Under the pieces are notes generated by a model. The model had not been told where the DNA came from, ran no database searches, and was given only the letters and a program-made list of their open reading frames with translations. A program made the position numbers and the translations under genes. A stretch of 64,000 nucleotides of DNA from Rhododendron vialii (taxonomy: Eukaryota; Streptophyta; Magnoliopsida; Ericales; Ericaceae): the NCBI RefSeq assembly GCF_030253575.1, contig NC_080568.1, positions 21,723,501-21,787,500 of the forward strand, in the 5' to 3' direction. Below, one piece after another: positions 53,857 to 64,000 of the stretch (within the stretch, counting starts at the first letter, position 1; every line of letters starts with the position of its first letter).

Positions 53857-54577
53857 CCCCAATACAATAAACCAACAGTAAGCCTCAATGCTACTATAGA
53901 ACGTTTTAATAAAATTAATAAAGAAGTCACTCTGCATGATTTACAGCATGAAATAAAAACTTATTAAAATAGAAATTACAAAGATTAAAAACCAACTTCC
54001 GACATTAGCACTAACTAACAAATTCCTCAGAAAAAAGAAAGACAGTTCATCTTCTGAAGAAACCTTCGAAGTTGATACTCAAAATCCCAGCCAAGAAAAA
54101 GATATTGACCACCCAAACAGTGATCAAGATATTGACCAACCCAACAGTAACCATAATAGTCACAGATTAAGTATAATCAATCAAATAAACATACAGAAAT
54201 GGCATGCCCGTATTAAATTGATAATAGGTGATTATAAAATACAAGTTACTGCTCACATCGATACAGGAGCAGATTTAAATTGTATTCAGGAAAGTTTGAT
54301 ACCTGTTAAATATTATCAAGAAATAACTGAACGATTAAGTTCTGCAAATGGAAGTAAAATGATAATTAAATACAAATTACCCGAAGTCAATATTTGCCAA
54401 AATAAAATTGGTTTCAAAACCTCTTTTGTTTTAGTCAAAAATTTAACTGACAAAGTAATTCTAGGAATGCCCTTCATTTATTTACTCTATCCATTCACAG
54501 TCACCAGTAACAACATCATGTCTTGTGATCAACAAGTCACTTTTGAATTTTATCAACACCAGACAAAAATGAACTAA
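53857..54577 (+). pseudogene. Unit X protease region, frame-broken, without reverse transcriptase
   Basis: After the coat frame stop (53854-53856) a further open stretch reaches another stop near 53963 and then shifts frame. Acidic repeats (about 54080-54160, QDIDQPNS-like) precede QKWHARIKL and the aspartic protease motif DTGAD (54260-54274), with ILGMPF near 54460. The frame ends at 54577. In unit Y the same point continues into reverse transcriptase; here the RT and RNase H are absent. Confidence 0.8.
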
Positions 54578-54631
54578 GTCAATTGCAAAATTGCTCTATT
54601 TATCCTACTAATGATTCATTTGATTATTTTA

Positions 54632-56208
54632 CAGATGGCTCAAAGTCAACAGAAAACAATTCCATTTGGGAAAATCCTTCTGTCTGTATTCCCTGAAGGA
54701 GCAAGCACAAAATTTAGGAAGCTAAATTACTTAAAGAGCATGGATGAAACCCAACAATGTCTTCTGGATAACCTCTGGAATACGAAAGGGGATCACCATA
54801 ATTATTAGACAGCTTAAATTGTTTAAGTATTTATTTTAATCAGCAAACTAGTGGAGTTGTTTTCCCTAGTTTTCTTGATGGAGTTTTAATTAACCCATCT
54901 TTAGTCAGCACTAGTTCATCTACTAACCTCCTTTCTTGTAAGCATTGTGATTCAATGACTTGCAAATATTTTGATTTAAACTGCAGGTATTACCAGCAGT
55001 CAACTGAAAATAATCAGCTCAAAGCAGAACTCACTACATTGAAGAATCAGTCAATTGAAGCCAAGAAGACCTCTTTTACCCCACTGGTAAAAGAAGAGAA
55101 AAAACTATCATCCCCACTGGATGATAGTAAAGGGGTACATGTGCAGTCATCCCTACTGGATGATGGTGAAAGCGTAAGTGTATTTGAAATTTTTCAAAAA
55201 AAAACTTTCAAAACCATAGCTTTACCACAATCCTAATTCCTACTCCCCAAGTCACTACCATTAGATGTAGTGAGCCACATTCAACATTTGGCCAGGCAAT
55301 CTGGTCACCATTTTCAAGAATTCCTATTTGAAACCCTTACTAAATTAGCCAGTCAACCAACCCCAGGATTATCAATCACTTGGGAAACTCACTATAATGA
55401 AAATCAAGACCGAGTTAACTGCCCCAAAACTAATCCTCTATGTTTAGAAATACCTCTAGAAAGGTATGATTGTCCTTGCCAGTTAATATTCAGCATCCCC
55501 CAAGCCTGCATCCATATGCAACACTTCCAAGACCTTGTCCTTCCATACAAAGGCCAAGATATTCAAATCAGCCCAATGACCCTATTAGACCATGGTTTTC
55601 TTAAACAACTCATTTTTACTGACCCAGACCAAACTGACCGAGTCACTAGAAAGTTAGCCATATGTGTCAACAATGTCTTCAATAAACATAGGGCAATGAA
55701 ATGCCAGGTTTTAATCTCTAGTAAAATGCCCGAATGGACAAACACAGGGAATGTGATACTAGCACAACATATCATGTATCTCTCTACTAATTGGCCTTTT
55801 AGCAAGATACATGCACCTATTAATCTTATTGAAGATGAATGCCCATGGCTTTGTTCTGCACCCATTAGAGCACAGATCAGACATCACAGGGCAAAGTCAA
55901 TTGCGAGTAATCTTGGAAATGAGGATTATTTCCAAGAAGGAAGGTATCACTTAATTTGTGAAGATCTTGTTCAAAAAATCAAGTCCACTGATCCTCTTCA
56001 AGACGTGCCATTTATTTTTTATACAAAATTCCAAAACTTAGTCAAAGACTACAAGTTCTACTGGGATCATAACATGAATCCCCTATCCGAAGATGACCAA
56101 GCATCCAGCCCGGATTGCCTAGAAATGAATGAAGACAACGGGCAAGATTATTGGGATAATCTTCCAAGTGAAGAATTGCAGAATTTAGACAACATGATGG
56201 AGTCCTAG
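54632..56208 (+). pseudogene. Unit X second ORF, unknown function, broken
   Basis: The likely start is ATG 54632 (MAQSQQKTIPFG). Breaks are a stop at 54806-54808, a frame change before 54955, and a TAA at 55234-55236. The last 312 codons (55270-56208) are open. A coiled-coil-like stretch (ENNQLKAELTTLKNQ) lies near 55000, followed by a region rich in Cys, His and Trp and an acidic C-terminus. It is not visibly related to the second ORF of unit Y. No family was recognised. Confidence 0.7.
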
Positions 56209-56421
56209 TTAACAACCAATTATCACTTTTGGCCCAACAGTCAGCAGTCAATTATTGCTTTTGACCATCTGCACCGAAAGCAGCAACAGTCATCAATTAT
56301 TTCTACTTTTGGTCCTACCAGCACCGAAAGCAGAGCCAGTTATCTACTTTAGTCATCATTTCTCCACCGAAAGGAGAAAAGTCACGAGATTGAATTATTT
56401 GTAATACTCAGGACCTTAGTC

Positions 56422-56428
56422 TATAAAA
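56422..56428 (+). promoter_or_regulatory. Viral TATA box, unit X
   Basis: CTATAAAAGG lies about 30 bp before a conserved start region. Upstream, ACCGAAAGxAG motifs repeat (56270-56375), resembling enhancer repeats, and the same arrangement occurs before 62467. Confidence 0.7.
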
Positions 56429-56454
56429 GGATCCAAGAGTAATGTAGTAAGGGA

Positions 56455-57385
56455 GGCAATTAGAGCCAATTACAGAGTTAATTGCATACTTGCTCTCAAG
56501 TAACTCAGAGATATTTTAGATACTCTTCTACAAAGTTATTAGAGTTCTGAATATACTCTTCTATCCCAGTTAATTGCTGAGTATCAATCTACTCCAGCTT
56601 CCTTTGTAAACCGGTAAACCATTCATGTACTGTTTTAATTCAGTAATTGAATTACAGTTCCAGTAATTACTTTTGGTTCATATTTTTGTTCATATTAAGT
56701 TATTCTATACTCAATTACAAGTTCTAGTAATTGCACTATTCATCCGAATTACTATTCATTACTGTTCATGATACTATTCACCCACGGATTTAACTATTCA
56801 TAATTGATTCCTTTTCAATTAAACGTATCATTCAACTTTCAACTTTTGCTTTTACTATTATTGATTAACTGATTGATTTCTTTAGTCATTTTCTATAAAT
56901 ATCTCAGTCACCTCCTCCTTTTGGATCACCTCCCACTCTGTATCTCTCTCCCCTACTCTGATAATACCCATGTTCCTCTAATGTGTCTGTGCTTCCGCCC
57001 CCTCTTGGTATCAGAGCCAAGTAGGAAATTGTTGAAGGATTAAACACTGAGTAAACTGTAAGTTGATTTGTTCCCCCTGATCTTTCGTTTAGTTATTTAT
57101 TCCTGCTGTATTTTCAATTGGTAGATTAATTCTAGTTGCCTTCGGTCGAGCACCTTGCACTGGCCACCCACTTTGAGCCACCCTGTAGTAATCCGTAAAA
57201 GTCCCCGTGAGTAAGTCCCAGGTGGGCAGTTAGGGGTTGGGAAAAAACTTAGGATATGTGTTCAGTAGGTTATGGGTATGTGTTAAGTGGGGTATGTCTT
57301 TATCAGGGTAATTTAGAGTTAAAATACTAAAAGAGAAGACTTTAGGAGTAAATTACTAAAAGAAGAATCTTTAGGAATAAACACA
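56455..57385 (+). promoter_or_regulatory. Pararetroviral leader with perfect primer site (57006-57017), X/Y junction
   Basis: The leader runs from the presumed start near 56455 through the primer site TGGTATCAGAGC to the ORF1 ATG at 57386. The half before the primer site belongs to unit X and the half after to unit Y. The two are joined without any break at the primer site. The same leader recurs at about 51178-51578 and 62500-63056, and inverted at 50538-51150. Confidence 0.8.
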
Positions 57386-60300
57386 ATGAACAGATTATTC
57401 AAGTGTAGTTCTTCAGCCAATTCTTCAAAGGCTAATTTATCTGAGTTGTCGGACATAGTCAACCAAGAAGAACATGTGTATCAAGATCTAGATACATGAT
57501 TAACTAATTGGAATATTCTCAAAATCCCAGTAAAAGAGATTAACAAATCAAGTTTCTTAGATGATACTTTTCGCACGGATCAAGTAGCAAAAACTGCAAA
57601 ACATGTTTATGCTATTACTAAACAAGAAGAACGATGTTCTCTTCTTAGTCAACAATCAATTAAAAGACACCTCGAAAGAGGATATAAATATATTCATGTA
57701 GGATTAATACAAGTAGCTATTAAACCACTTACAAGAAAAGGATTAAATTCCTCAGTATTACTATCTCTAAGAGATAGCAGATTCACAATCTATAGTGATA
57801 GTTTGTTAGGATTAATGGAGTCAAGCCTACATAATGGTCCAGTTTACTTCAACTGCTACCCCGATTTACCCCTTAGTTTAAATGACAAGAATATTTTAAA
57901 AGCATTAACTTTAAATATCCAAACTGCTGGTGCAATCACTCAAATGCTTGAAGGAAGTCAGTCCATTGCATTAATCTATCGTCTTTATTACAAATGTATG
58001 AAAACTAATTTAAATATTCACGCATTAGTCAAAAGTCCAAAAGACAAAACTGTCCTTATTCAAAGTAGAACAAATGCCAATATTCAAGTGCCCAAAATCA
58101 TTTCTTGGAATGACATCCAGTTACCAGCTAGTTGGCTTAGTGAAAATGATAGTTTCCCACAGAAACTCCAAAATGACACGATTGATCTAGATTATATTCA
58201 ACAATACCTAGATGGTACGGTTAGGATAAGTTTTGATCAACAAAGAACAAACCCTCCTCTGAGAATCAAAGAATTAAGTCGGTCAAATAGCTCAGTTACT
58301 ATTGACAGATCAGTCACCAAGCCTAAGAAAGACAAAAATTTGCTTGACCCTAACATTAAACTAAAAGGCGTTGAGTCAAGCTCACAAATTAGTAAACCCT
58401 GTTATTCTACCCAGTCAAAATTTGAAGATAAAGACACCTCCCAAGGGTCTCCAACTCAAACAGATTTTGAAGAAATAGTTGACCAAAGTTTACTCGTTTT
58501 ACATAAAGATTTTGAAATTAATTTTGATAAATTATACAAAGAATTTAAGTCTAAGAGAAATAAACAAAAAAGGAAAGACTATGCTAGTAAATATTCACAA
58601 TCTAGACAAACAAAGATAATTGCTCAATGGGAGAATTTTATGAACGAAATAAGAACCGAAATCTATTTTTTCCATTACCTAGAAAAATATTACAAAAAAG
58701 TTAATACAGTTACAACAGTCACAAAGAAAACAATGAATTTTATTCCCCATAGCACCCCTGGTCAATCCCCTACTAAAATAGAATCAAATCAAACTATTAA
58801 ACAAACTACTGTACCAAATCTCAGACAAGAGGTTAATCTTATTAAAAAAGGAATTACCAAATTAAAAGAATCTGACAATCAGTTAAAAGCTCAGAACGAA
58901 GAAGATACTAATTATCAGGATTGCTACCAAAAATGGTATACTAAAGTTAAATTAGTAGTACGTGATTTCCAAATAGAAGTCAGTGCTCTTATTGACACAG
59001 GAGCAGACCTTAATTGTATACAAGAAGGTTTGGTTCCTACTATGTATTTTCACAAAACAACTGAACAATTGAGCTCTGCAAATGGTAGTAAAATGCAAAT
59101 TAATTATAAATTACCCAAAGTACATATTTGTCAAGATGAAGTTTGCTTTAGAACTTCTTTTGTGTTACTCCAAGACTTAACTGATAGGGTGATTTTAGGA
59201 ACACCTTTTATTTGTTTACTTTATCCTTTTATAACTAATCACGAAGGAATTACCACTAAACCTTTTGGTCAACAAGTAATATTTAAATTTTTAACAAAAC
59301 CAGAATTTCGTGAATTAAAGCAAATTAAAAACTACCATATACCTTCTTTAAATCAGAAAGAAAATCAACTAAGATTCCTACAGAATGAAATCAGATATAA
59401 ATTAGTTGAACAATACCTTACTGATAAAATTCTTAATCAAAAAATTGAACAATTTAAAGAAAAACTAGTAAAAGAAGTTTGTTCTAACCTTCCTAGTGCC
59501 TTTTGGCATCGAAAAAAGCACATAGTAAATCTCCCATACGTAAAAGAATTTAATGAAAATCAGATCCCTACAAAATCCAGACCTATTCAAATGAACCCTG
59601 AAGTAATGGAAACCTGCAAGAAAGAAATTAATGAATTACTAAGTAATAACATTATTCAAAAAAGTAAATCACCATGGTCGTGTCCAGCTTTCTATGTCAA
59701 TAAAAATGCAGAAAAAGAAAGAGGCGTACCACGACTAGTTATTAATTACAAACCATTAAATGAAGTATTAGAATGGATCAGATACCCAATACCTAATAAA
59801 AAAGATTTAATCAACCGATTAAGCAATGCAGTAATCTTTTCAAAATTTGATTTAAAAAGTGGATTTTGGCAGATCCAGTTACATCCCAATGATAGGTACA
59901 AAACAGCATTTACTACACCTTTTGGACATTACGAATGGAATGTAATGCATTTTGGATTAAAAAATGCACCAAGTGAATTCCAAAATATCATGAATGAAAT
60001 ATTTAACCCATTCAGTCAATTCATCATTGTTTACATAGATGATGTTCTCATCTTTTCCAATTCTATTGATGAACATTGGAAACACTTAAATACATTTGTC
60101 AATACCATTAAAAATAATGGTTTAGTCATATCTGCCCCTAAAATTAAATTATTTCAAACTAAAATAAGATTTTTAGGATACGATATTCATCAGTCCACCA
60201 TAGTACCAATTAGTAGAGCAATTCAATTTGCTGATAAATTTCCTGATGAAATTACTGACAAAAATCAATTGCAAAGATTTTTAGGATCTTTAAATTACAT

Positions 60301-60862
60301 AGCAGAATTCTATAAAGATCTTAGGAAAACATGTCAACCCCTATTTGAAAGATTAAAAGACAAGCCCCCTCCTTGGTCATCCCTACACACTTCTATAGTC
60401 CAGCAAGTCAAAAAATATGTCAAGACATTACCATGTCTAGGTATTCCTACAGTCAATTCTTTTAAAGTTATCCAAACTGATGCCTCAGATATTGGTTATG
60501 GTGGTATCCTCCTCCAAAAAGTCAATTCTAGTTCCCCTGAATAAATTGTTCGATTTCATTCTGGTCTATGGAATAAAGCACAAAGTAATTACAGTACTAT
60601 TAAAAAAGAAATTTTAGCACTAGTCTTATGTATTTCAAAATTTCAAGATGATATATTAAACCAAAAGTTTTTAGTCAAAATTGATTGTAAAAGTGCGAAA
60701 TATGTTCTGGAACAAGATGTTAAGAACATAGTTAGTAAACAGATCTTTGCCAGGTGGCAGTCAATTTTAAATATTTTTGATTTTGATATTGAATATATTA
60801 AGGAAGACCAAAATTCTATCCCTGATTTTCTTACCAGAGAATTTTTATTTAACAAATCATAA
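57386..60862 (+). pseudogene. Unit Y polyprotein: movement protein, protease, reverse transcriptase, RNase H
   Basis: One frame of 1159 codons has two in-frame stops, TGA at 57497-57499 and TAA at 60542-60544. Domains in order are the shared Ser-rich N-terminal peptide, a 30K-family movement protein (about 57560-58130, with SLHNGPVYFNCYP and LNDKNILKALTLN), and a Lys-rich linker (58270-58940). The aspartic protease follows (DTGAD at 58994-59008, ILGTPF). The reverse transcriptase (YIDD at 60032-60043) and RNase H (TDASDIGYGG, IDCKSAKY, PDFLTREF) come last. In Caulimoviridae such proteins move the virus between cells and copy the genome. No coat domain is present where it would lie in a single-component relative. 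The copy is non-functional as it stands. Confidence 0.92.
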
Positions 60863-60947
60863 AAAGTACTTCTCAGCTATTTAAAGCCATTTTCCAGCAG
60901 CATTCATTATTCATCATACTTACAAACAACCCAATTTTAGTCTTACA

Positions 60948-62217
60948 ATGACAGACAAAAGCAAGAATCCAGCTTTACTTACAAAAAACCAGCTCGCACT
61001 CCCTCCAGCAGATTGCGGCAACAAGTACCAAGTTCTTGGGCAAATCCCCAAGACCAGTTACAGTTCTGCACTTGCATACACTCCTTTCTCTAGTCACATT
61101 ATTACACCATCCACAATGGATCCCTTTTCTTCAAACCAGTCCATCCAGCTAAGTCAACCAAAATTTACTTACCCAGCAAGCACCACTGAATATGTTCTCA
61201 AATCAGTTGCAAACCAATTTATTTTCCATTGAATCAGTCCACAAAAATATTCACAGCCCCCTCGAATTAGTCAAAGCCTTTTTTCCTCCGGGTTGGCATT
61301 TCATTCCTGCTCACCCAGATAAAACCTTTTTTTTTTACAAAGACATTCTTCTCCACCACAAGTCAATTGTAATCAAACCTATTACTGATAGAGTCAATCC
61401 AAATAAAGTCATTTACCATTCCCTCTACATTCACAATATAGTCAGTCTTGATGAATGGGGACACCCATCTTTGCTCAGAAATCTTCCTGGTCACCCAATT
61501 CAATATAATTACTACGATTATATTGATTCTTGGTTCAAAGTCATCCTCCATGAAAATGAATCATTTACCCACTCTTGGTTTTTCTCATTTGATCACAAAT
61601 TCAAATCGGTAATTCCGTCTTGGTTCTCCAGATGGTGGCACCAAAATGGAGCCATTCCTGAACTATTACCAATTGAACTTATGGATCAAGTCAACTATTT
61701 TTCCACTTTATACCCAACCAACCATCACACTGGTCAATTTCCTATTCTCCTACTATTCATGGCAAAATACAAGGTACCATGGATCTTCAAATGGCGATAC
61801 AGCATCAATAACAAAACAGTTACTCGCCAGTATTTGGTAAAATGGTGGGGTGCATTCAAGCATCATCGCATCATTGAACAAGTCAAAGAAGAATTCCCAG
61901 TCAAAGTCCCAACTCCAGTCAAAACTCCAGTTCCAATTACACAGGTTCACCCGAATAAACAGAAGTCAGTTCTTCCTGAACCAAGTTCACCAACATTTTC
62001 TACAATTAGACTTGGAAGTCCAACTCCAAGTTCTCTCATACAGTCAAAATCCAAGTCAAAAACCAAGTGTTCACAATTATTGATGTTAGCTCAACAATTA
62101 ATTGCTCAAGCCAGTCAAGAAGAAGAAGACAATTCATCTGAAGAATCAGTCACAGCAACATCTTGCAAAAACCCATATCGATCTGCTTTTCAAGATGCTC
62201 AAGACCCATTTGCCTAA
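60948..62217 (+). pseudogene. Unit Y second ORF, unknown function, one frameshift
   Basis: ATG 60948 opens MTDKSKNPALLTKNQ. The frame moves by one near 61220 and then runs to 62217 (about 420 codons in all). The central part is aromatic-rich (PPGWHFIPAHPDK, SWFSRWWHQNGA, WIFKWRY, YLVKWWGAF). A Pro/Gln/Ser-rich tail ends in an acidic stretch. WKWxY plus VKWWxxF pairs occur in other plant endogenous pararetrovirus second ORFs, but the role is unknown. It shares no visible similarity with the unit X second ORF. Confidence 0.72.
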
Positions 62218-62466
62218 ACAAAATGGCATAGTCAATTATTCAGCAGTCAATTATTGCTTCATTCTCCACCAAAAAGCACCAACAGTCAGCAGTCAATTAT
62301 TACTTTTGACTATCTACACCGAAAGCAGCAACAACAACCAATTATTTCCGCTTCTGGTCCTACCAGCACCGAAAGCAGGGCTAGTCACCTACTTTAGTCA
62401 TCATTTCTCCACCGAAAGGGGAAAAGTCACATGCTAGTACTATTTGTAATACTCGGGACCTTAGTC

Positions 62467-63056
62467 TATAAAAGGATCCAAGAGTAATGTAGTAGGAGGA
62501 GGCAATTAGAGCCAATTACAGAGTTAATTGCATACTTGCTCTCAAGTAACTCAGAGATATTTTAGACACTCTTCTACAAAGTTATTAGAGTTCTGAATAT
62601 ACTCTTCTATCCCAGTTAATTGCTGAGTATCAATCTACTCCAGCTTCCTTTGTAAACCGGTAAACCATTCATGTACTGTTTTAATTCAGTAATTGAATTA
62701 CAGTTCCAGTAATTACTTTTGGTTCATACTTTTGTTCATATTAAGTTATTCTATACTCAATTACAAGTTCTAGTAATTGCACTATTCATCCGAATTACTA
62801 TTCATTACTGTTCAGTTACTATTCACCTACGGATTTAACTATTCATAATTGATTCCTTTTCAATTAAACGTATCATTCAACTTTCAACTTTTGCTTTTAC
62901 TATTGTTGATTAACTGATTGATTTCTTCAGTCACTTTTCTATAAATATCTCAGTCACCTCCTCCTTTGGATCACCTCCCACTCTGTATCTCTCTCCCCTA
63001 CTCTGATAATACCCATGTTCCTCTACTGTGTCTGTGCTTCTGCCCCCTTTTGGTAT
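62467..63056 (+). promoter_or_regulatory. Terminal viral promoter and leader, ending in the primer site
   Basis: A TATAAAA at 62467-62473 is followed by a full leader copy almost equal to 56455-57005. Viral sequence stops at TGGTAT (63051-63056), inside the primer site, and passes into a TA tract. ACCGAAAGxAG repeats lie just upstream (62300-62420). Confidence 0.8.
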
Positions 63057-63080
63057 ATATATATACATATATATATATAA
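63054..63080. repeat. TA tract at right edge of the viral locus
   Basis: An interrupted TA run directly follows the truncated primer site, mirroring the (TA)n at the left edge. Confidence 0.85.
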
Positions 63081-64000
63081 TCGATTCAGTTTTGACCAAT
63101 TTTTAGAACACATAAACCGGAAACCAAATCAGTTTTCAAAAAATAAATTTTTTAAAACCGGATCGAAATTATTCGACCGGTTTGAAAAATTCGATCCGAT
63201 TTTCCTTGTTCAAACCGATTTTTCGGACTCAGCTAATAGCCCTACAAGGCCGGCGCTGAGATTTTTGAGGCCTAGGAGGAACTTGTAAAATTGGGGCCTT
63301 GTGTATTTTTTAGAAAAAAATAAAATAAAACTAACCTCAAAATGATAGTTACTTGGTCCCATATTTTGGTTTTTTTTTTTCCTCCCATATTTTGTTTCAT
63401 TGTTTCGATTGCTCATATAATTTTTCAGGCATTTTCGATGCTGTTCTAAATATATTTTTTAAATTGCTCTACGTTATTTACAATCACTTTCTTTATTTTT
63501 AACTCTGCTTTTAATTTGTTACTGTATCATATAATCAAACTACTTTATATCTCGATTTGCTAGTAACGATTACCGGTCAACTAACCTGATTGTCCTATTA
63601 AAGTCGTGATAGAATCAAGTTTCCTTTCATAACCTAACTACATTGCCTAATTGAAGTTTTAAGTACGCATGAGTGCCTAAGATTAGTATAATTCATCTGT
63701 TACTATCTTCTGTTGTCAATAAATAGTAGAGACATATTCATTAATTTAACATTAGCTTTTGCTTCGTCAAAATTTCTCACATCATTGATTCATCACAATA
63801 GATATTGTCATAAAAAAAGAGATGTCCTAGTTTAATACTAGTTTGAATATATATATATTGTCATAAAAAAATATTCTTGTGAAGAATGAAAAGTTAGGCC
63901 CATAGTACTTGAACCATGTACCTATTGGATGGGAAAATAAAGCTATGCCGTGAGGTGAGCTAGCTCATTTGTTATATGTGCACTAAATTAAACATTTATT
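63081..64000. other. Repeat-like flank right of the viral locus
   Basis: 63090-63240 is rich in AACCGG/CGGTTT motifs, and GGCCGGCGCTGAGATTTTTGAGGCC near 63249 looks like a small DNA-transposon or gene-like repeat remnant. The rest is AT-rich with no gene. Confidence 0.4.

Larger units (their letters stand above)
51199..57005 (+). mobile_element. Endogenous pararetrovirus unit X (coat protein component), primer site to primer site
   Basis: This 5.8-kb unit runs from one tRNA-iMet primer site to the next. In order it has leader, short N-terminal peptide, Lys-rich linker, coat protein, protease, a second ORF, promoter and leader. Its own primer site (51199-51210) has one change from the canonical sequence, and the next one (57006) is perfect. 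It lacks the movement protein, reverse transcriptase and RNase H found in unit Y. The leader, first 35 codons, linker, protease and promoter are shared with unit Y. Confidence 0.85.
57006..63050 (+). mobile_element. Endogenous pararetrovirus unit Y (movement protein and replication component)
   Basis: This 6.0-kb unit runs from the primer site at 57006 to the next primer site, which is cut at 63056. It carries a near-intact polyprotein frame with movement protein, linker, protease, RT and RNase H, then a second ORF, promoter and leader. No coat protein or zinc knuckle is present. Organisation and motifs fit Caulimoviridae, closest to florendoviruses in my judgement. Confidence 0.88.

Noticed and set aside
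54636..54660. TDGSKST in another frame, reminiscent of an RNase H start
   Set aside because: It lies in a short frame that stops within about 20 codons, with no other RNase H motif nearby.
57006..63056. LTR retrotransposon interpretation of the repeated leader/promoter regions
   Set aside because: No TG...CA termini, polypurine-LTR join or integrase are present; movement and coat protein genes point to a pararetrovirus.

Overview
The window is nuclear DNA of a flowering plant, most likely a eudicot. The reasons are many-exon genes with GT-AG introns, low GC, CT and GA tracts in 5' leaders, plant retroelements, and protein-coding exons that read as orthologues of well-known plant genes. The species cannot be named from the sequence.

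Left part (1-15.4 kb) is a block whose gene order I recall being conserved with Arabidopsis chromosome 3 (AT3G48380-AT3G48425). It holds a first exon of an exonuclease III-type AP endonuclease (minus, 2062-2191), a CbbY-type chloroplast HAD phosphatase gene (plus, 3526-7269), and a complete 13-exon UFM1-specific protease gene (minus, 8356-15323). The CbbY copy carries two frameshifts, an in-frame stop and a changed catalytic-motif residue, so it looks like a pseudogene. The protease assembles into a clean 654-residue frame.

The middle (15.4-23.8 kb) is repeat-rich. It holds an orphan exon of a STICHEL-like protein and a decayed chromovirus-type Gypsy element with a 2.04-kb 3' LTR. The last 1.2 kb of that LTR recurs inverted at 608-1818, next to a tRNA-Met primer site. 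A complete class III PI 3-kinase gene, VPS34 (17 exons, 814 residues), occupies 24002-33694, with a solo LTR and its GTGTA target duplication just downstream. After a LINE remnant and a Harbinger-like MITE comes a complete ARF1-type GTPase gene (40787-43918, 181 residues). Its 5'UTR intron holds a SINE, and a GC-AG intron sits before its last codon.

The right part (48.2-63.06 kb) is the most unusual. It is an endogenous pararetrovirus locus (Caulimoviridae, florendovirus-like) between two (TA)n tracts. Two genome-length units lie head to tail, each running from one tRNA-Met primer site to the next. Unit X (51199-57005) encodes coat protein with a zinc knuckle, protease and a second ORF, and lacks movement protein and reverse transcriptase. 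Unit Y (57006-63050) encodes movement protein, protease, reverse transcriptase and RNase H plus a different second ORF, and lacks coat protein. Both share the same leader, N-terminal peptide and promoter. The simplest reading is the two halves of a bipartite viral genome captured together. To their left lies a scrambled patch of inverted and forward viral fragments with microhomology and filler at the joins. All viral ORFs carry stops or frameshifts.
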